Of a stretch of DNA of 64,000 nt, positions 24,937 to 33,286 are shown one piece after another. The translations under genes and the position numbers were made by a program. Below the pieces are notes generated by a model. The model made no database searches and was not told where the DNA came from. It saw only the letters and a program-made list of their open reading frames with translations. Each line of letters opens with the position of its first letter. The first letter of the stretch is position 1. The stretch lies in the NCBI RefSeq assembly GCF_900099675.1, contig NZ_FNDQ01000007.1, forward strand, positions 1 through 64,000, given 5' to 3'. This stretch comes from Myroides phaeus (GTDB taxonomy: Bacteria; Bacteroidota; Bacteroidia; Flavobacteriales; Flavobacteriaceae).

Positions 24937-25983
24937 TTATTTCCATTTATTAACTCCTGGATATTCTTTCATACCCCAAATGCGGTTAGCCAACTCAGGG
25001 TTGTCAATAAATGGGTTTCTATTCCCTTGCGCTCCTGGATTTGATTTATTACCGTGGTATGTATTTCTTTTTTGTTCAAAAGGAGATACAGGATCTTCTG
25101 CATTCCATTTTAAGAACAAGTCAATCATCTCATCAGATAAGATACCTGTTTTATCATTTAAAGGCATTCCAACTTTAGTTGCTTTTGTATAGCCACCACC
25201 GTTTTCATTTTCATATCTGATATGCATATACATCATCATACGCGCTACATCACCTTTCCATTCATCACCAGGGTACCAGTATTCTTTTCCAATAGTATGT
25301 GAATTACCTTTTCCATCAACAAATTTTCTGTTTCCTCTTGAGCTATTACGAGATCTATTGATAGGTCTTAGGTTATGGGCATCGTGTCCTGCAATTGCTT
25401 CGATATTAGTTGGAGGAATTGGAGAACGTCCGTTAGCTTCTAATGCTAGTTGTTTTTTTGAATTATCAACTGCTAATGATTGAGCAAATACGTGTTCTCT
25501 TTCCCATAATTGAGTTACAGGTTTTGAAGAATTACCATTGTTTTTATCAATCTTAGGTACAGAACGTTTCTCGTGTATTTGTTTGGCATCTTTATCTGCC
25601 CATCCGTAAATCTGAAGTACGTTGTCAGGATTATCTGGATCTTCATCTGTAATCTCTGATGCGTCCCATATACCTGGGGTATAAGAAAGAGAGTTGTGGG
25701 TATTAGTAACTAACTTAGCTAATTGTTTTTTTAACGCCATTCCTTCTTGCGTAAAGTCCATTCCTTTATAATAGTCTTTATATTCAGCAGGAATAAGGTA
25801 ATCACCCATATTTGGTGTAACAGGTACTTCTGGTTCCTCAGGCTTACCCGGTTCACCTGGTTCATTAGGATTAGTTGGTTTTTCAACCGGAGTTAAATCT
25901 GGTTCTGTTACAATTGGATCTTTCGTACAACTGAAAGTAATTAATGAAAGTCCAAGTAAAAAGAGTAATGATCTTTTCTTCAT
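24937..25983 (-). CDS. lipoprotein endonuclease I family protein, paralog 3
   Basis: 348 residues. Lipobox LITFSC (Cys19) followed by CTKDPIVTEPDLTPVEKP, shared nearly word for word with paralog 4, then a Pro/Glu/Gly-rich linker. Nuclease domain: WEREHVFAQS, GHDAHNLRPINRSRN, SRGNRKFVDG, GDVARMMMYMHIRY and RNPFIDNPELANRIWG. Its body groups with paralogs 1 and 2 while its leader matches paralogs 4 and 5, which suggests exchange of segments between the copies. Confidence 0.9.
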   Translation of the reverse strand: MKKRSLLFLLGLSLITFSCTKDPIVTEPDLTPVEKPTNPNEPGEPGKPEEPEVPVTPNMGDYLIPAEYKDYYKGMDFTQEGMALKKQLAKLVTNTHNSLSYTPGIWDASEITDEDPDNPDNVLQIYGWADKDAKQIHEKRSVPKIDKNNGNSSKPVTQLWEREHVFAQSLAVDNSKKQLALEANGRSPIPPTNIEAIAGHDAHNLRPINRSRNSSRGNRKFVDGKGNSHTIGKEYWYPGDEWKGDVARMMMYMHIRYENENGGGYTKATKVGMPLNDKTGILSDEMIDLFLKWNAEDPVSPFEQKRNTYHGNKSNPGAQGNRNPFIDNPELANRIWGMKEYPGVNKWK

Positions 25984-26087
25984 ATTAGAGTGATTTAATG
26001 TTTATGTGATTTATTAAAGTGTGTTTGTGTGAATGTTTGATTTGTGTCAATTTCCGCTAAGGTACAGCTTAAATTAAGATAAAAAAA

Positions 26088-26112
26088 AGAGCTACTTTAT
26101 GAAGTAGCTCTT
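26088..26112 (-). terminator. terminator of endonuclease paralog 4
   Basis: AAGAGCTACTT / AAGTAGCTCTT stem with a 3-base loop; minus-strand T run from the A-rich stretch at 26080-26088. Confidence 0.85.
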
Positions 26113-26135
26113 TGTGTATAAAAAAGTAATTTTAT

Positions 26136-27092
26136 TTATTTCCAACGGTTTTCAGCTTCCGGACCTCCCCAAATTTGAGTAGCTAAGTACGGATTGTCAA
26201 TAAATGGGTTTCTATTCCCTTGTCCAGCCGGATTATTAGCATTACCAAGATATTCGTTTCTTGTTTTTTCTCTTTCAGAAACAGGCACTTCAGCATTCCA
26301 TTTCAAGAATAGGTCAATCATACCATCTGGAGTACTGGTTGTAGAACCCACTCCAATTTTAGAAGGTAAACATTGCTCTCCATAACGAACATACATATAC
26401 ATCATCATACGCGCTACATCACCTTTCCATTCATCGCCAGGATACCATCCACCAGTAACAGGACCTGAATAACCATTACCTGGTGCAAATTTTAGATTAT
26501 CCCTTTTTCCATTCCAATTTGTATCTGCAGGTCTAATGTTATGTGCATCAGTTCCAGGACCAGGAGGATTGGTGTTAAAACCACCTGCATCTTGTGTATA
26601 AACGTGTTCTCTATTCCAAGTGTCATTACTGCTTCCACCTGATGCTTGTTTGCTTATAGCTCTTGTATAAGCTTGCATTTCGGCAGAGCTTCCTTTTTCC
26701 TTATGACCATAAACTAAATATACTTCAGTAGGGTTTCCTGTTGTAACAGGAACGTAATCTGCAGCCTTAACAGCATCCCATACTTGTTTATATGTTATTT
26801 TTTTAGTGTGTGTTTTTGTAATCTTATCAGTTAAGTCAGCTTTAAGAGCAGTTCCTTTTTTTGTAAAGTCCACACCTGCGTAGTAAGCCTTTTGTGCTTC
26901 AGGTATATTTGAAAAATCACCTGGCTTCACAGGATCAGTTGTTCCCGGATCAGTTGGATCAGTAGTAGGTGGAGTAGGTTTAGACGGTTTTTCAACCGGT
27001 GTTAAATCAGGCTCCGTTATAATTGGGTCTTTGGTACAAGCATTTAATGCCAGTAAGGAAACCCCTAATAAGAGGAATAATTTATTTTTCAT
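26136..27092 (-). CDS. lipoprotein endonuclease I family protein, paralog 4
   Basis: 318 residues. Lipobox LALNAC (Cys19) then CTKDPIITEPDLTPVEKP, and a Thr/Pro/Asp linker. The nuclease domain belongs to a second subgroup shared with paralog 5: EVYLVYGHKEKG instead of LLIYGWP, WNREHVYTQD, DAHNIRPADTNWN and RDNLKFAPGNGYSG. Then GDVARMMMYMYVRY and RNPFIDNPYLATQIWG. Catalytic His and Asn are retained. Confidence 0.9.
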   Translation of the reverse strand: MKNKLFLLLGVSLLALNACTKDPIITEPDLTPVEKPSKPTPPTTDPTDPGTTDPVKPGDFSNIPEAQKAYYAGVDFTKKGTALKADLTDKITKTHTKKITYKQVWDAVKAADYVPVTTGNPTEVYLVYGHKEKGSSAEMQAYTRAISKQASGGSSNDTWNREHVYTQDAGGFNTNPPGPGTDAHNIRPADTNWNGKRDNLKFAPGNGYSGPVTGGWYPGDEWKGDVARMMMYMYVRYGEQCLPSKIGVGSTTSTPDGMIDLFLKWNAEVPVSEREKTRNEYLGNANNPAGQGNRNPFIDNPYLATQIWGGPEAENRWK

Positions 27093-27150
27093 ATAATTTT
27101 ATTTTATAATATTGACTATTAATTACATAGTATTAAAGTTACGACAAAAA

Positions 27151-27175
27151 AAACTACTCCAAAGTAGAGTAGTTT
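27151..27175 (-). terminator. terminator of endonuclease paralog 5
   Basis: AAACTACTC / GAGTAGTTT stem with an A-rich plus-strand flank that gives a T run on the minus strand. Confidence 0.75.
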
Positions 27176-27200
27176 TAAATTATATGAAAATTTATGTTAT

Positions 27201-28784
27201 CTATTTCCAAAGGTTTTTAGCTTCCGGACCTCCCCAAATTTGAGTAGCTAAGTACGGATTGTCAATAAATGGGTTTCTATTCCCTTGCGCATACTGGTTA
27301 GCAGTATTTGCGTGGTATTTATTTCTGTTTCTTTCAATTTCTGATACTGGATCAGCTGCATTCCATTCTAATAAGATAGCAACCATATTATTATCCTCTT
27401 TAGTAGTAGAACCAACGGCAACTCCTGTAGGTAAACATCTGTTGTTGTATCTAACATACATATACATCATCATACGTGCTACATCACCTCTCCATTCATC
27501 ACCAGGATACCATCCACCAGATACAGGACCAGAAAATCCTGAACCTTTTGCAAATTTCAAGTTTCCTCTTGTTGAGTTCCAATTAACATCAGCAGGACGT
27601 AAGTGGTGTCCATCAGCACCTGGACCAGATTCACCTAAATTAGGCGTACCTAACGATTTAGCATACGTATGCTCTCTATTCCATTGTCCTTGACCACCTC
27701 CATTAGATTGCTTACCTCTTGTGTAAGCTTTTGAACCCGTAGTAGTCCCTTTATGTCCATACAATAAATACACTTCATTTCCAGCAGGTGTCAAATCAGT
27801 TGCTTTAGAAGCTTCCCAAATGTCACCATAAGACAATGTTTTAGTATGTGTACTACTCACAAGCTTAGCTAACTCTTCTTTTAGCGCTATTCCTGTTTTC
27901 TTGAAATCAACTCCCTTATAGTAATTAGCCTGATCACTTGGAATATTAAATTCACCTGGTTTATTTGGTGTAGTAGGTTGTTCTGGCTCTGTAGGTTCAG
28001 TTGGCGTTGTCGGTTGGTTATTGTCAAAAACAATACTATCAATCAATAAATTGTAGTTTCCGTTTTTACCAACTTTAAAAGCAAACACAGATCCTTTACC
28101 ACTTTTGTTGTAATCAACACCAGTTAAATCTAAAGTAACTTTAATCCAATTTGTAGCATTAATATTAACCCCTACATAGTTGTTAGCAAATGCTGTATTA
28201 CTATCATTCATTGTGATAGCAGTTTTCTTTAAAACGATATCCTTAGATAAAATAATATCTGTTTTACTATTAATCTCTGCATCCGTTCTTAAATTGAAAA
28301 CATTATAAGAACCATCCGCTTTATACACATTAAAAGAAAGCGATTGATTAGCTGTTCCTTTAAGGAAGAAAGTGATTGTTTTAGCATTTGCGTTTACAGT
28401 CTGGTTTTCAGTTGTAAATACATAATCATTTTTAGTAGTAGCTCCTTTAATGCTTAAAGCATTCTTACCATCTTTGCCTTGCCCCGCAGCTAAAGTTGCA
28501 TAAGGTTGAAGTTTGAATGTATTAAGCGAATTTTTAAAGCTTTCAAAATTGTTGAAATCAGCTACCGTATTTGGTTTGTTGGTATCAACACCTGCATCCC
28601 CACTTGGTTTTGAAGGATCTGTTGGTTTACCACCATTATCTCCTGGTTTATTTTCACCTGGATTTGTTGGTTTAGGTTTTTCTACTTTCGTATTAGTAGG
28701 CTCTGTAATAATAGGATCTTTTGTACATCCTAAAACAGATAGCATAAAACCTGCAATTAAAACAAGTAATGTGTTTTTTTTCAT
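27201..28784 (-). CDS. lipoprotein endonuclease I family protein with extra beta-sandwich domain, paralog 5
   Basis: 527 residues, about 180 more than its neighbours. Lipobox VLGC (Cys20), CTKDPIITEP, a Pro/Gly/Lys linker, then a domain at about 75-255 (FESFKNSLNTFKLQPYATLA ... DSIVFDN) with the look of a galactose-binding or carbohydrate-binding beta-sandwich. A TEPTEPEQPTTPNKP linker leads to the nuclease domain (WNREHTYAKS, DGHHLRPADVNWN, RGNLKFAKGSGFSG, GDVARMMMYMYVRY). DGHHLRP replaces DAHNLRP, but the later Asn (NWN) is kept. Furthest upstream of the array. Confidence 0.88.
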   Translation of the reverse strand: MKKNTLLVLIAGFMLSVLGCTKDPIITEPTNTKVEKPKPTNPGENKPGDNGGKPTDPSKPSGDAGVDTNKPNTVADFNNFESFKNSLNTFKLQPYATLAAGQGKDGKNALSIKGATTKNDYVFTTENQTVNANAKTITFFLKGTANQSLSFNVYKADGSYNVFNLRTDAEINSKTDIILSKDIVLKKTAITMNDSNTAFANNYVGVNINATNWIKVTLDLTGVDYNKSGKGSVFAFKVGKNGNYNLLIDSIVFDNNQPTTPTEPTEPEQPTTPNKPGEFNIPSDQANYYKGVDFKKTGIALKEELAKLVSSTHTKTLSYGDIWEASKATDLTPAGNEVYLLYGHKGTTTGSKAYTRGKQSNGGGQGQWNREHTYAKSLGTPNLGESGPGADGHHLRPADVNWNSTRGNLKFAKGSGFSGPVSGGWYPGDEWRGDVARMMMYMYVRYNNRCLPTGVAVGSTTKEDNNMVAILLEWNAADPVSEIERNRNKYHANTANQYAQGNRNPFIDNPYLATQIWGGPEAKNLWK

Positions 28785-28833
28785 TAGGTAAGTGTAGTGT
28801 ATTATGTTTTGTAAGTATTTCTATGAAAAAAAA

Positions 28834-30051
28834 TTACTTGTTTTTTCTTTCCAATAAAGCCATATAGAATCCGTCAAATCCAGACTCGTGCGACAATACT
28901 TTTCTATCTTCAATGAAAGTAAAGTCTTGACCAGCTTCACTGTTTAAGAATTTCTCAATTTGCTTTTCGTTTTCAGAAGGCAAGATTGAACAAGTAGCGT
29001 AAACCATTTTACCACCTGGTTTTAATATCTTAGAGTAGTCCTGTAATACTTGTTGTTGAACAGCTTTAATTTCTTCAACAAATTCAGGTCTTAATTTCCA
29101 TTTGCTATCAGGGTTTCTCTTTAAAACACCTAAACCACTACAAGGAGCATCAATTAAAACACGGTCTGCTTTTTCGTGTAATTTTTTAATTGTTTTTGTT
29201 CCCTCAATGATGCGGTATTCAATGTTGAATGCCCCATTACGTTTAGCACGTAATTTCAATTGTTTTTGTTTGCTTTCGTAGATATCCATAGCAATAATCT
29301 GCCCTTTGTTTTCCATTAAAGCAGCAATGTGCAATGTTTTACCACCAGCACCAGCACAAGTATCAACAACTCTCATACCTGGTTTCACGTCAAGTAAACG
29401 CGCCACAAGTTGAGAAGAAGCATCTTGTACTTCAAACAATCCTTCTTTAAAAGCGTCTGTCATAAAAACATTAGCTCTTTCTTTTAAAACTAAAGCATCA
29501 GGATATTCCTCAGGCATAATAGTTTCAATATCTAAGTCAAACAAGATTGCGTGTAACTTCTCACGTGTCGTTTTTAACGTATTCACACGTAAAATAACGC
29601 TTGCTTGTTGGTTTTGAGCAGCGATTTCTTTCTCCCAAACTTCTTTTCCAAGTTCTTGTAATCCAAGTTCGTCAATCCAATCAGGAATAGACTCTTTGAA
29701 TTTTCTTATTTTAGTAAGCTCATCAAATCTACCTTTGATTCTACGAACAGGAGTGTTTTCAAAATATTTCCAATCAGGAAGTGTATAACCTCTTAAAACA
29801 GCCCATACTGCAAAAATACGCCAAGCGTCATCTCTGGTATAAGGTTCTTTTACTTCTGCAATTTCAGCATATAATCTTTTCCATCTCGTGATTTCATAAA
29901 TAGTTTCAGCAACGAATTTACGATCCGCGCTTCCCCAACGTTTGTCCTTTTTTAAGGCTCTCGCCACCATTTTATCGGCATACTCTCCGTCGTTGAAAAT
30001 TGCTAAAATAGAGTCGATTACTGTAAATACAAGGTTTCTGTGTAGTCTCAT
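28834..30051 (-). CDS. RsmB/NOP-family rRNA m5C methyltransferase
   Basis: 405 residues. The N-terminal NusB-like region (about 1-150) is followed by the SAM-binding domain: DTCAGAGGKTLH, motif IV DAPCSGLGVL and motif VI YATCSILPSEN. These supply the two catalytic cysteines of RNA cytosine-5 methyltransferases. The closest characterised relative is RsmB (C967 of 16S rRNA); the exact target base is not provable here. It lies downstream of the sigma / anti-sigma / Spy-like run but is separated by a terminator. Confidence 0.88.
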   Translation of the reverse strand: MRLHRNLVFTVIDSILAIFNDGEYADKMVARALKKDKRWGSADRKFVAETIYEITRWKRLYAEIAEVKEPYTRDDAWRIFAVWAVLRGYTLPDWKYFENTPVRRIKGRFDELTKIRKFKESIPDWIDELGLQELGKEVWEKEIAAQNQQASVILRVNTLKTTREKLHAILFDLDIETIMPEEYPDALVLKERANVFMTDAFKEGLFEVQDASSQLVARLLDVKPGMRVVDTCAGAGGKTLHIAALMENKGQIIAMDIYESKQKQLKLRAKRNGAFNIEYRIIEGTKTIKKLHEKADRVLIDAPCSGLGVLKRNPDSKWKLRPEFVEEIKAVQQQVLQDYSKILKPGGKMVYATCSILPSENEKQIEKFLNSEAGQDFTFIEDRKVLSHESGFDGFYMALLERKNK

Positions 30052-30068
30052 TAATATAATATAATAAA

Positions 30069-30100
30069 ATAGCCTACAAATATACGTCTTTGTAGGCTAT
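30069..30100 (-). terminator. hairpin between the Spy-like gene and the rRNA methyltransferase
   Basis: 12-bp stem ATAGCCTACAAA / TTTGTAGGCTAT with only a short T stretch after it. The minus strand of the same hairpin contains TATATTTG (30077-30084), a possible -7 box for the methyltransferase 25 bases upstream of its ATG. Confidence 0.6.
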
Positions 30101-30129
30101 ATGTTTAACTATAGAATGTTATTTTATCT

Positions 30130-30561
30130 TTATTTCTTCTCTTTGTATTTTTTTAAGAGCTTTTTGTTAAAATCATCTTCTGCTTTCTTTAAAATCAAGA
30201 TTTTTTTATCTCCAATGATCTTTTTAGCATCATCGATAAACTTTTTACGAGTAGAGAAATACGAGTTTTCAAACTCTACTAATTCTTTTAAGCGCTTAGA
30301 AGCATCGCTTTCACTGATTTGATTTAGGTCTTCAATACTACTTCCTTTGATGTATTTTACAATTTCATTATGTCTTAATTCACCCATCTTTTTGTCGTAA
30401 GCAGTATAAACAGGCCAAAACTTCTCAGCTTCTTTATCACTTAGATTTAACTGTGTTGTAAGGTGTGCTATTTTTAGCGATCTAATTTGTTCGTGTTTAT
30501 CTTGTGCAAATGAAGAATGACAAACGAAAAGGATAAGTAGAAAAGGAATTATTTTTTTCAT
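30130..30561 (-). CDS. exported Spy/CpxP-like protein of an ECF sigma operon
   Basis: 143 residues from ATG 30561 (MKKIIPFLL...); an ATG at 30573 adds four residues and is also possible. Signal peptide ending near SSFAQ. The mature protein is helical and charged: KIAHLTTQLNLSDKEAEKFWPVY resembles the L-S/T-x-x-E helices of Spy/CpxP chaperones. Such genes follow ECF sigma / anti-sigma pairs in flavobacteria and are labelled sensor of ECF sigma factor. Role as periplasmic stress sensor or chaperone is inferred. About 5 bases from the anti-sigma gene. Confidence 0.7.
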   Translation of the reverse strand: MKKIIPFLLILFVCHSSFAQDKHEQIRSLKIAHLTTQLNLSDKEAEKFWPVYTAYDKKMGELRHNEIVKYIKGSSIEDLNQISESDASKRLKELVEFENSYFSTRKKFIDDAKKIIGDKKILILKKAEDDFNKKLLKKYKEKK

Positions 30562-30565
30562 ATTA

Positions 30566-30970
30566 TTATTCATTTAAGTAATACTCAATGTCAATATGTG
30601 ATAAAACATAATGGTCAATTTGAGTTTGGTTAATGTTTATTGAGTTTTCAATTTCTTGAATATCGTCTTCATCTAAAGCATTGATGATATCATTAGAAAG
30701 AGAATATGATTGGTTATATTCTAAGTAATTTTCTAAAGATTCTTTTTCAATCTTAGTAGATTTTTCAAATTTAAAAGTTAATGTCAAAGCAAGCAATGCC
30801 ACTACGGATGCAGCAGCTACCCATATAAATCTATTGCGTTTTAGAGGAATTACTTTTGACTCTTTAGGTGCATTTTCCAACTGATCAAAAACACGTTGTT
30901 CTAAATTCTTAAAGTAGTCCTCTGGCACTTTAAAAACCTTTTTAGCATCTGTATTTTGTAACTGTTTCAT
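30566..30970 (-). CDS. putative membrane anti-sigma factor
   Basis: 134 residues. The N-terminal 45 residues (VFKVPEDYFKNLEQRVFDQLE) are cytosolic, one membrane helix at about 48-65 (FIWVAAASVVALLALTLTF), and an acidic outer domain follows (NALDEDDIQEIENS). The form and its place directly after an ECF sigma gene match the short single-pass anti-sigma proteins of flavobacteria. No zinc motif, unlike the anti-sigma at 12839-13111. Sequence similarity is weak, so the call rests mainly on context. Confidence 0.65.
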   Translation of the reverse strand: MKQLQNTDAKKVFKVPEDYFKNLEQRVFDQLENAPKESKVIPLKRNRFIWVAAASVVALLALTLTFKFEKSTKIEKESLENYLEYNQSYSLSNDIINALDEDDIQEIENSININQTQIDHYVLSHIDIEYYLNE

Positions 30971-31010
30971 ATTACTCCTTTTTCTTTAGACGATATAAAT
31001 GTCTAAAGGT

Positions 31011-31553
31011 TTAATTGCTATTAATAAAATTTTCTATTTTCTTGACTGCGTGGTGATAAGATGCTTTTAAAGCTCCGACACTGGTATCTACAATTTCTGA
31101 TATTGTTTGATAGTCGAGCTCCTGAAAATACTTCATCTTAAACACCAATTGTTGTTTTTCTGGCAAGGTGGCTATGGCCTTTTGTAAGAGTATTTCAGCT
31201 TCATCTCCGTCAAACAAGCTATCGGCTTCTAATTGTTCTATTAAAAAGTCGTTTAGTTCTTCTGAATTAACCTTCATTTTATTCTTGCGCTGTTTCAAAA
31301 AATCCAGTGCTTGATTTGTCGCAATCCGATACATCCAAGAAAATAGTTTACTGTCGCCTTTAAACTTATCTATATTTTGAAATATTTTGATAAATGTTTC
31401 TTGAAGCACATCATCTGTATCGTCGTGATTAAGAACTAACGTACGAATATGCAAATACAGTCGCTCTTGATAGAGAGACATCAACTCGCGAAAAGCTTCG
31501 TGTTTGGTAACGCTATTTTTTAGTCTTTCAACTAATTCGTTTTCGTCAGTCAA
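31011..31553 (-). CDS. ECF RNA polymerase sigma factor
   Basis: 180 residues. Region 2: NHDDTDDVLQETFIKIFQNI and SWMYRIATNQALDFLKQRK; region 4: LPEKQQLVFKMKYFQELDY with helix-turn-helix ISEIVDTSVGALKASYHHAVKKI. The start appears to be TTG at 31553; the first in-frame ATG lies about 25 codons later, inside the conserved region. First gene of a sigma / anti-sigma / Spy-like operon that probably answers envelope stress. Confidence 0.88.
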   Translation of the reverse strand: MTDENELVERLKNSVTKHEAFRELMSLYQERLYLHIRTLVLNHDDTDDVLQETFIKIFQNIDKFKGDSKLFSWMYRIATNQALDFLKQRKNKMKVNSEELNDFLIEQLEADSLFDGDEAEILLQKAIATLPEKQQLVFKMKYFQELDYQTISEIVDTSVGALKASYHHAVKKIENFINSN

Positions 31554-31634
31554 TTTGTATTGCTTTAGTTTAGTTCGTTTTTTTGGTAAGAGGTAAAAAT
31601 ATGTATTTATATCGGTTTATTGAACGAAAGCTGT

Positions 31635-31642
31635 TATTTTTG
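31635..31642 (+). promoter_or_regulatory. -7 box of the HAD phosphatase gene
   Basis: TATTTTTG, 9 bases before the ATG at 31652, so the leader is nearly absent. Its position rules out the longer frame opening at 31583. Confidence 0.45.
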
Positions 31643-31651
31643 TGGGAAAAA

Positions 31652-32311
31652 ATGGTAAAGACAGTAATCTTTGATATGGACGGTGTTATTGTGGACACAG
31701 AACCGGTGCACCGTTATGCATACCACAGTCACTTTGCAGAATTGGGAATTGAAATTTCTGAACACGTTTACAATTCTTTTACAGGACACTCAACTAAGAA
31801 TACGTATGAGCGCATTAAAGAGTTGTATGGAGTAGAGGGAGACGTACAGGAAATGGTGCTTCGCAAGCGAGCTTTGTTTAACGATGCTTTTGATACAAAA
31901 CCTGATTTGGAGCTAATTGACGGGGTGAGAGATTTGATTGAAGGGCTTTATCAAAAAGGTGTAGAATTAGTTGTGGGGTCTTCTGCTTCTAAAAGTACGA
32001 TAGATCGCGTATTTAAACGCTTTAACCTATATCCTTATTTTACACATATCGTAAGTGGAGAAGACTTGCCTAAGTCTAAACCCGATCCTGCTATTTTCTT
32101 AAAAGCGGCTTCGTTGGCTAAACACAATGCAAAAGACGAATGTATTGTGATTGAGGATAGTACAAACGGAATCAAAGCAGCTAATGCAGCGGGTATTCGA
32201 GTGATCGGATATAAGAGTGCTAATTCAAAGCAACAAGATTATACGGGAGCAAATTATATAGTGCGCGATTTTACAGCGATAGACGCGGATTATATTCTTA
32301 ATTTGGAGTAG
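31652..32311 (+). CDS. HAD-family phosphatase, beta-phosphoglucomutase-like subgroup
   Basis: 219 residues from ATG 31652. The frame is open from 31583, but the -7 box lies in between. Motif I DMDGVIVDTEP at the N-terminus, motif II VGSSASKS, motif III Lys in KSKPDPAIF, motif IV VIEDSTNGIKAA. A four-helix cap follows motif I. Members hydrolyse sugar phosphates or other small phosphoesters; the substrate is unassigned. It is divergent from the ECF sigma gene, with less than 100 bases between them. Confidence 0.88.
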   Translation: MVKTVIFDMDGVIVDTEPVHRYAYHSHFAELGIEISEHVYNSFTGHSTKNTYERIKELYGVEGDVQEMVLRKRALFNDAFDTKPDLELIDGVRDLIEGLYQKGVELVVGSSASKSTIDRVFKRFNLYPYFTHIVSGEDLPKSKPDPAIFLKAASLAKHNAKDECIVIEDSTNGIKAANAAGIRVIGYKSANSKQQDYTGANYIVRDFTAIDADYILNLE

Positions 32312-32390
32312 TTATTTGCTACGGTTTATTTTTATAATGCTAAGTTTTTACTAACTTTGCTTTCTTTATAACAAACGTTAATTTACATAG

Positions 32391-32906
32391 ATGTTTCATA
32401 GATATATTAAATTAGGTATAGCTGGGCTATTGTTTGCAACAGCGATTTGGCAATTTGTAGAAGGAGGAATTGGAAATGGAATTTTCTTATTGCTTTTAAT
32501 GGCAATCGTAATATTGCTTTACTACAAAAATGAGTTTATCCTGTTAGCTTTCTTAAAATTGAGAAAACAAGACTTTGACGGAGCTCAAAAATGGTTGAAT
32601 AAAATTAAGAATCCTGAAACAGCTTTAGTTCGCAAACAGAATGGTTACTATAACTATTTAATGGGAATTATGACATCTCAAACTAACTTAAATGCTTCTG
32701 AAAAATATATGAAGAAAGCAGTAGAGTTAGGATTGAATATGGATCAAGATTTAGCAATGGCTAAATTACAGTTAGCAGGTATTGCAATGACTAAACGCAG
32801 AAAGCTTGAGGCTCAAAAATTATTGGGTGAAGCTCAAAAATTAGACAAGCAAGGAATGCTAAAAGATCAAATCAAAATGATGAAAGAACAAATGAAGAGA
32901 TTTTAA
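32391..32906 (+). CDS. membrane protein with TPR-like C-terminus, unknown function
   Basis: 171 residues. Two adjacent hydrophobic helices (about 8-25 and 28-48) are followed by a cytosolic helical region with TPR-like spacing (DFDGAQKWLNKIKNPETA, YYNYLMGIMTSQTNLNASEKYMKKAVELG, AKLQLAGIAMTKRRKLEAQKLL). Conserved hypothetical of flavobacterial type. A TAACTTTG box at 32352-32359 may drive it. No partner evident. Confidence 0.7.
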   Translation: MFHRYIKLGIAGLLFATAIWQFVEGGIGNGIFLLLLMAIVILLYYKNEFILLAFLKLRKQDFDGAQKWLNKIKNPETALVRKQNGYYNYLMGIMTSQTNLNASEKYMKKAVELGLNMDQDLAMAKLQLAGIAMTKRRKLEAQKLLGEAQKLDKQGMLKDQIKMMKEQMKRF

Positions 32907-32931
32907 TTAAATCACTCATTTTAAGATATCG

Positions 32932-32964
32932 AAAGCCGTACATTTTATGTGCGGCTTTTTTTTA
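32932..32964 (+). terminator. terminator of the TPR-like membrane protein
   Basis: AAAGCCGTAC / GTGCGGCTTT stem followed by T. Confidence 0.85.
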
Positions 32965-33179
32965 TGCCTATACTTGCTTGTTGTAATTAATAACAATAGC
33001 AAGTAGCAGTGCTATGTGAATAAACTAAAAACAAGGGATAGGCTTATATTAACTTTTGTGCTCTCGCCTTTATGACAACAAAATACTTGTTGTTTTCCAC
33101 TTAAATATAGTTGTTTAGTGTACAAATGCTGTTTTCTGTATCACAGTAAACACGGGGCTTACAGGAGTTTTAATTGCAC

Positions 33180-33286
33180 CATGTACCACACTAGTACCAC
33201 ACAACGCCCACATTCGCTCGGAAACAGGGGGTGTTTTCCGAACATCTCTCGAACTTGTGTGGTGTCAGTGTCGAACATGGTACGAC
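33180..33286. repeat. large palindrome of 11-base CGAAC modules
   Basis: The centre is a tight hairpin (CGGAAAC, 7-base loop, GTTTTCCG). In the right arm CGAAC-type pentamers start at 33239, 33250, 33261 (here GGTGT), 33272 and 33283, all 11 apart. The left arm pairs imperfectly with it (GTACCACACTA, GTACCACACAA units). Same architecture as the palindromes at 5031-5122 and 33571-33671, but different hexamer spacers. Confidence 0.75.

Noticed and set aside
22698-28784. Toxin-immunity (bacteriocin nuclease) cluster
   Set aside because: All five carry lipoprotein signals and no small immunity-type genes accompany them, so secreted scavenging-type nucleases are the simpler reading.
22698-28784. 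Type IX secretion C-terminal domain on the nucleases
   Set aside because: The proteins end directly after the nuclease motif (IWG...); no CTD-like tail is present.
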